NCBI GenBank assembly: GCA_018897535.1 | Contig: JAHIKO010000057.1 | Span: 1 to 35,672, forward strand | Length of the DNA: 35,672 nucleotides | Reading direction: 5' to 3' | DNA from: Candidatus Dependentiae bacterium | Lineage (GTDB): Bacteria; Babelota; Babeliae; Babelales; UASB340 | In this document: in pieces, positions 32,401 to 35,672 of the stretch | Numbering within the stretch: position 1 is the stretch's first letter | Layout: each line of letters starts with the position of its first letter | Made by a program: the position numbers and the translations under genes | Notes under the pieces: model-generated | The model's database searches: none | Told to the model about the DNA's origin: nothing | Seen by the model: the letters and a program-made list of their open reading frames with translations, nothing else

Positions 32401-33081
32401 TTAACCTAATTTTTGGTATCGATGTATAACTTTACCGATAACTCTAAAATTATCTTTTCCATTAACCAAAGCGACAGGAGCAGATTTATGGTTTACGGAT
32501 TCTAAAACTATAAAATCGTCCATATAAGTTATTTGCATTATGCCAATTGTTGGTGATGAATTATTGCCCGCGGTATATTCAACTGCAGCTATATCGCCCG
32601 ATCTTGTCCAGCTTTCAGGAGAAATTATTAAATAATCGCCTTTTACAAAATTGGGTGCCATGTTATTACTTTTTACAAAAAGGCAAAACATGGAATCATC
32701 AGCAATATTAAATACAGGAACGAAAACATCTTTAAAACCGGATGTAACCTGGACCATTTGATTGTTATAGGCTGATGGATTTGCAGGAATTTGACCAACA
32801 ACAGGAACTACTTTTAATTGCAAATCAACGCCAGTAGTTTCAGGTAGTTTTACATTTTTGTCGACATCATCAGTTCTAGATTTTTTGTATAAAAAAAGAT
32901 CTATGGGTGAAAGATCAAAAGCTACAGCTAATTTTTTTAAAGAATCTTCATTCCAACGTCTTGTTCCGTTTTTTATATGAGTCAAATAACTTTCAGACAT
33001 ACCTGTCTTTTCAGCTAAAACTTTAGTAGTCCAACCTCTTTCGCGCAGAAGCTCTTTCACTCTTAGTTGAGTTGATGCCAT
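32401..33081 (-). CDS. HTH/S24-like repressor, protease residues lost (paralogue B)
   Basis: 226 residues, closely related to the product of 30729-31418. Residues 17-46, spanning the HTH and recognition helix, are identical (30 of 30), so both should bind the same DNA site; the middle and C-terminal domain differ more. The catalytic Ser of S24 is Asn140 (SNNMAPNF), the cleavage site is Ala-Asn (IPANPS), and the Lys region is replaced (PTIGIMQI), so self-cleavage is not expected. AAGGAG precedes the ATG. It faces away from rnhB and is convergent to rpsR. Confidence 0.88.
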   Translation of the reverse strand: MASTQLRVKELLRERGWTTKVLAEKTGMSESYLTHIKNGTRRWNEDSLKKLAVAFDLSPIDLFLYKKSRTDDVDKNVKLPETTGVDLQLKVVPVVGQIPANPSAYNNQMVQVTSGFKDVFVPVFNIADDSMFCLFVKSNNMAPNFVKGDYLIISPESWTRSGDIAAVEYTAGNNSSPTIGIMQITYMDDFIVLESVNHKSAPVALVNGKDNFRVIGKVIHRYQKLG

Positions 33082-33143
33082 TAAAGTACTCCTTAATTTT
33101 TAAAAAATATAATTTATGATATTATTATAATTTAAATAAATTG

Positions 33144-33149
33144 TGTCAA
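33144..33149 (-). promoter_or_regulatory. Perfect -35 box upstream of repressor B
   Basis: Minus-strand TTGACA at 33149-33144, followed at 16-17 bases by weak -10 options (TAATAA/AATAAT). It overlaps GTCAAATAG, a word shared with the rpsF-upstream palindrome, and abuts AATAAATTGT, shared with the dyad upstream of repressor A. Confidence 0.5.
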
Positions 33150-33201
33150 ATAGAATAATTAAATAATTTTTTTATTTTTTAAACCGTCCTAGTTGAATTA
33201 A

Positions 33202-33918
33202 ATGAAGCTAACAAAAAACTTTTACGAAAATCAAGCTTGGGAAAATAAAAAATATGTGTGTGGAATAGATGAAGTTGGAAGAGGGTGTCTTGCCGGGCCT
33301 GTTGTTACTGCAGCCTGTATCTTGCCATTGAGTAGTAGTTATGAGTTATTAAAAGATTCAAAAATTTTGACACAGCAAGAAAGAGAAACTGCTTTTTCTT
33401 GGATTGAAAAAAATTGTTTTTATTCTGTTGCAATTTCTGATCATAAAAAAATTGATAGTCTAAATATTTATCAAACTACTAAAATAACTATGGAAAAAGC
33501 CTTGATGCAGTTGTTTTATACTATGCCGCTTAATATAAAAAATTTAGAATTTGTACTTACAGATGCCATGCCAATAGATATAAGTTTTTTAAAAAAAGAC
33601 TGGATCCCCGATCAAGTCGGGGATGACACTGAACGCAATAATTTGATAGAAAATCCAAAACTATTTTATTTTCCCAAGGGTGAATCTATTTCACAGTCGA
33701 TTGCTGCAGCTTCAATAGTGGCTAAAGTTTTCAGAGATAATTTAATGAACAAGATAGATAAAATTTTTCCGGCATATAAATTTAATTCGCACAAAGGTTA
33801 TGGAACGCAAGATCATGTATCGGCGATACAAAATTCCGGCGTAACGATAATTCACAGAAAAACTTTTTTGAATAATATTGTTAATAAGAATGGAGAAAAA
33901 CAGAATAGTATTTTTTAA
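33202..33918 (+). CDS. rnhB: Ribonuclease HII with an in-frame palindromic repeat insertion
   Basis: RNase HII removes RNA (including single ribonucleotides) from DNA. The 238-residue protein has CGIDEVGRGCLAGPVV (catalytic Asp23, Glu24), Asp121 in VLTDAMP, and KGESISQSIAAASIVAKVFRD (from 159), where the fourth acidic residue is Glu161 instead of the usual Asp. About 20 extra residues (roughly 129-150) sit between Asp121 and the KGES motif. They include DWIPDQVGDDT, encoded by a palindrome ATCCCCGA-TCAAG-TCGGGGAT at 33604-33624. The C-terminal HKGYGTQDH motif is present. The reading frame is uninterrupted, so the enzyme may be functional. Confidence 0.93.
   Translation: MKLTKNFYENQAWENKKYVCGIDEVGRGCLAGPVVTAACILPLSSSYELLKDSKILTQQERETAFSWIEKNCFYSVAISDHKKIDSLNIYQTTKITMEKALMQLFYTMPLNIKNLEFVLTDAMPIDISFLKKDWIPDQVGDDTERNNLIENPKLFYFPKGESISQSIAAASIVAKVFRDNLMNKIDKIFPAYKFNSHKGYGTQDHVSAIQNSGVTIIHRKTFLNNIVNKNGEKQNSIF
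33598..33630 (+). repeat. Palindromic repeat element inside rnhB
   Basis: ATCCCCGA (33604-33611) and TCGGGGAT (33617-33624) form an 8-bp perfect stem with TCAAG loop, encoding DWIPDQVGDDT. This word, with its flanks, resembles short palindromic repeats dispersed in Rickettsia and other genomes, including copies inserted within genes. Its GC content is well above the surrounding gene. Confidence 0.75.
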
Positions 33919-33935
33919 AATTAATTGGAGAGAGT

Positions 33936-34520
33936 TTGGAACAGTCTTTTGCTGAAATTATTGAATCAAATCTTGGTAATTATTTAGCACAAGCTTGGGA
34001 TATAGAAAAACCACCTATTTTTGGATCTTTGGTTGAAGTTGAAATAAATAATAAAAAAATTTATGGCATAGTAACTTCTGTGGCCACTAAATCCATAGAC
34101 TCCACACATTACCCGTTTATTTATAAAAAAACAGAAGAAGAATTAAAGCGAGATCAGCCGCAAATTTTTGAATTTTTAAAAACAATTTTTAATGTATCTA
34201 TTATTGGATATTCTGAAAACAATTCAAAAATATACTATCAAATACCTGATTCTGCAGTAAAAATACATAAGTTTGTAAAAAAATGTAATCTTGAAGTTGA
34301 ACGAGTTGTTTTTTCACAAACAAATTTTTTATCTGTTTTATTTTCTAATAACATAGACAATATTGATGAATTACTTTTAGTTATTCTTAGTAATTTGAAT
34401 AATAAAAAATTAATCTCACAAAAATATATAGAAAATTTTTGTTATGATTTTTCTTTGTTAAGTGGAAATGACTATAAAAGATTAAAACTCTTTTTAAAAA
34501 GGGTTCAAAATATTTATTAA
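33936..34520 (+). CDS. HAS-barrel domain protein of unknown function
   Basis: 194 residues. The N-terminal half fits the HAS-barrel (HerA/ATP-synthase barrel) family known mainly from cyanobacteria: FGSLVEVEINNKKIYGIVTSV (29-49), EEELKRDQPQIFEFLKT (67-83), IIGYSENN, IPDSAVKIHKFVKKC (103-117) and a helical C-terminus with IDELLLVILSNL. There is no P-loop, so only the barrel is present. The TTG start is supported by GGAGAG a few bases upstream. It follows rnhB by 17 bases, probably in one transcript. Recognition is from remembered motif order; role unknown. Confidence 0.6.
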   Translation: MEQSFAEIIESNLGNYLAQAWDIEKPPIFGSLVEVEINNKKIYGIVTSVATKSIDSTHYPFIYKKTEEELKRDQPQIFEFLKTIFNVSIIGYSENNSKIYYQIPDSAVKIHKFVKKCNLEVERVVFSQTNFLSVLFSNNIDNIDELLLVILSNLNNKKLISQKYIENFCYDFSLLSGNDYKRLKLFLKRVQNIY

Positions 34521-34521
34521 T

Positions 34522-35247
34522 TTAAATTTGTGAGTTTGTACCACTTATAAAAGAGTTTATTTGAGGATAAGATGATTTGTTGTTCCAAAATATATTTGAA
34601 TCAACAGATTGAATTATTGCGCCATCTTGCATTAAATGTATGGTACAATTTAATTTTTCTATTAATAAAGTATCGTGTGTTGCAATTAATATAATGTAAT
34701 TTTGTTTTGCAAGTTCTTGAATGTTTTGAGCTACATATGTTGTAAGCAAAGGATCTAAAGCAGAAGTTGGTTCATCAAAACATATAATTTGTGGCTTTAA
34801 TGCTAACGCTCTGGCTATGGCTAGTCGTTGTTTTTGTCCTCCAGATAATTGAGATGGATAAGAACTTGAAAGATCTTCTAATTTATAATGTTTTAATAAA
34901 TCGTTGGCAGTATTAGTTGATATTGATTTGTTTATTTTGTAAATTTTTTCCAAAATAATTGTAATGTTTTCGCGAACAGTTAGATGTGGAAATAAGTTAA
35001 ATTGTTGAAATACCATTCCTATAATATTATTTGGGCTAATTTTTTTAAAATCAATAATTTTATTGTTTATTTTAATTATTCCTGATGTTATTGGCTCAAG
35101 GTGATTAAGGACTCTTAGTAATGTTGATTTACCAACGCCTGAAGATCCAAGTAACATGGCAATTTCACCTGGCTTTACTGATAGATGAATATTTTTCAAT
35201 ATATTTTTATTATTTAAAGTTACAGATAGATTTTCAATTTTAAGCAT
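34522..35247 (-). CDS. Amino-acid-type ABC transporter ATP-binding protein
   Basis: A 241-residue ATPase: Walker A GSSGVGKST (34-42), Q-loop FQQFNLFPHLTV (80-91), signature LSGGQKQR (134-141), Walker B IICFDEPTSALDP (154-166) and H-loop His191 (ATHD). The Q-loop sequence and length match the GlnQ/HisP/ArtP group that imports polar amino acids. The start overlaps the end of the upstream permease gene by 8 bases, showing coupling. The binding protein and the exact substrate are not visible. Confidence 0.93.
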   Translation of the reverse strand: MLKIENLSVTLNNKNILKNIHLSVKPGEIAMLLGSSGVGKSTLLRVLNHLEPITSGIIKINNKIIDFKKISPNNIIGMVFQQFNLFPHLTVRENITIILEKIYKINKSISTNTANDLLKHYKLEDLSSSYPSQLSGGQKQRLAIARALALKPQIICFDEPTSALDPLLTTYVAQNIQELAKQNYIILIATHDTLLIEKLNCTIHLMQDGAIIQSVDSNIFWNNKSSYPQINSFISGTNSQI

Positions 35248-35672
35248 TTTTATTCATCCTACGTTCAATTCTTGAAAGGCATAATGATAGTATCGTTGTA
35301 ATTATCAAATAAATACCGGTGATCATGTAATATACCGGTATGACTTTATATGTTCTACTTATAATAATAGATCCCTCTTTTACCAATTCAACTACTCCTA
35401 TAGTGGATGCTAAACTTGAATCTTTTATTAATGTAATAAATTCGTTTCCGAGAGCAGGAATAATTACTCTGATGGCTTGGGGTAAAATAATGAATTGCAG
35501 TGTTTGTATTTTATTAAATCCAAGAACTTGAGCTGCTTCCCATTGACCTATTCCAATTGAAGAAATACCTGATTTAATTGTTTGGCTTAGATATGCGGCG
35601 CTATTTAATCCAATTGCCAGTGCTGCTGACCAAAAAGCTGAAATATCTATTCCCAATTGAGGGAAAATATAA
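35240..35672 (-). CDS. Amino-acid ABC transporter permease, 5' part beyond window
   Basis: The C-terminal part of a HisM/GlnP-type permease. The frame stays open to the window edge, so the apparent TTG start at 35656 is unlikely to be the true start. The EAA-like cytoplasmic loop reads IGQWEAAQVLGFNKIQTLQFIILPQAIR, and the following ALGNEFITLIKDSSLASTIGVVEL segment is typical of this family. At least two membrane helices are present (AFWSAALAIGLNSAAYLSQ and IPVYYMITGIYLIITTILS). It overlaps the ATPase gene by 8 bases. Confidence 0.92.
   Translation of the reverse strand, partial: YIFPQLGIDISAFWSAALAIGLNSAAYLSQTIKSGISSIGIGQWEAAQVLGFNKIQTLQFIILPQAIRVIIPALGNEFITLIKDSSLASTIGVVELVKEGSIIISRTYKVIPVYYMITGIYLIITTILSLCLSRIERRMNKNA

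Overview
This is an AT-rich window (roughly 30% GC by eye) from a bacterial chromosome. It uses the standard code, with TGA as a stop, and ATG, GTG and TTG starts preceded by clear Shine-Dalgarno sites. Peptidoglycan synthesis (murA), a lipoprotein resembling LptE, and an exported protein built like an outer-membrane beta-barrel all point to a diderm (Gram-negative) cell. The mix of an ordinary core operon with many short unrecognised secreted proteins and a large Ala/Thr/Asn-rich exported protein would fit a reduced or host-associated lineage such as candidate phylum Dependentiae (TM6). That placement is inference and was not tested.

Layout. Positions 31-3805 carry murA, a Nudix hydrolase, a lone atpG on the minus strand, a YacP-like NYN nuclease and tsaE. 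Positions 3932-16217 hold the classic translation/transcription block: tRNA-Tyr, -Gly, -Thr, -Thr, rpmG, tRNA-Trp, secE, nusG, rplK, rplA, rplJ, rplL, rpoB and rpoC. The tRNA order resembles the enterobacterial thrU-tyrU-glyT-thrT-tufB locus, but no tuf gene is present. After tRNA-Val come rpsO, pnp, rph, a putative lptE, a possible divergent holA and a Fis-type small regulator (to 21390). A minus-strand stretch (21450-24751) encodes SppA, PrmC and three short secreted unknowns. ftsY follows on the plus strand.

Positions 25747-30728 form the most accessory-looking part. A structured, G-rich, palindrome-filled intergenic element is followed by a two-gene minus-strand unit (an exported beta-barrel-like protein, then a 1001-residue exported protein). 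Upstream of that unit lies a 419-bp gene-free region with several perfect inverted repeats. Two paralogous HTH/S24-like regulators, both lacking the self-cleavage residues, then flank rpsF-rpsR. The window ends with rnhB, a HAS-barrel protein and the start of an amino-acid-type ABC transporter locus. rnhB carries an in-frame palindromic repeat insertion.

The strongest unusual points are the eight-cysteine insertion in RpoB, the palindromic element inside rnhB, the paired protease-dead repressors with candidate shared operators, the exported barrel/large-protein unit with its palindromic control region, and the isolated atpG.
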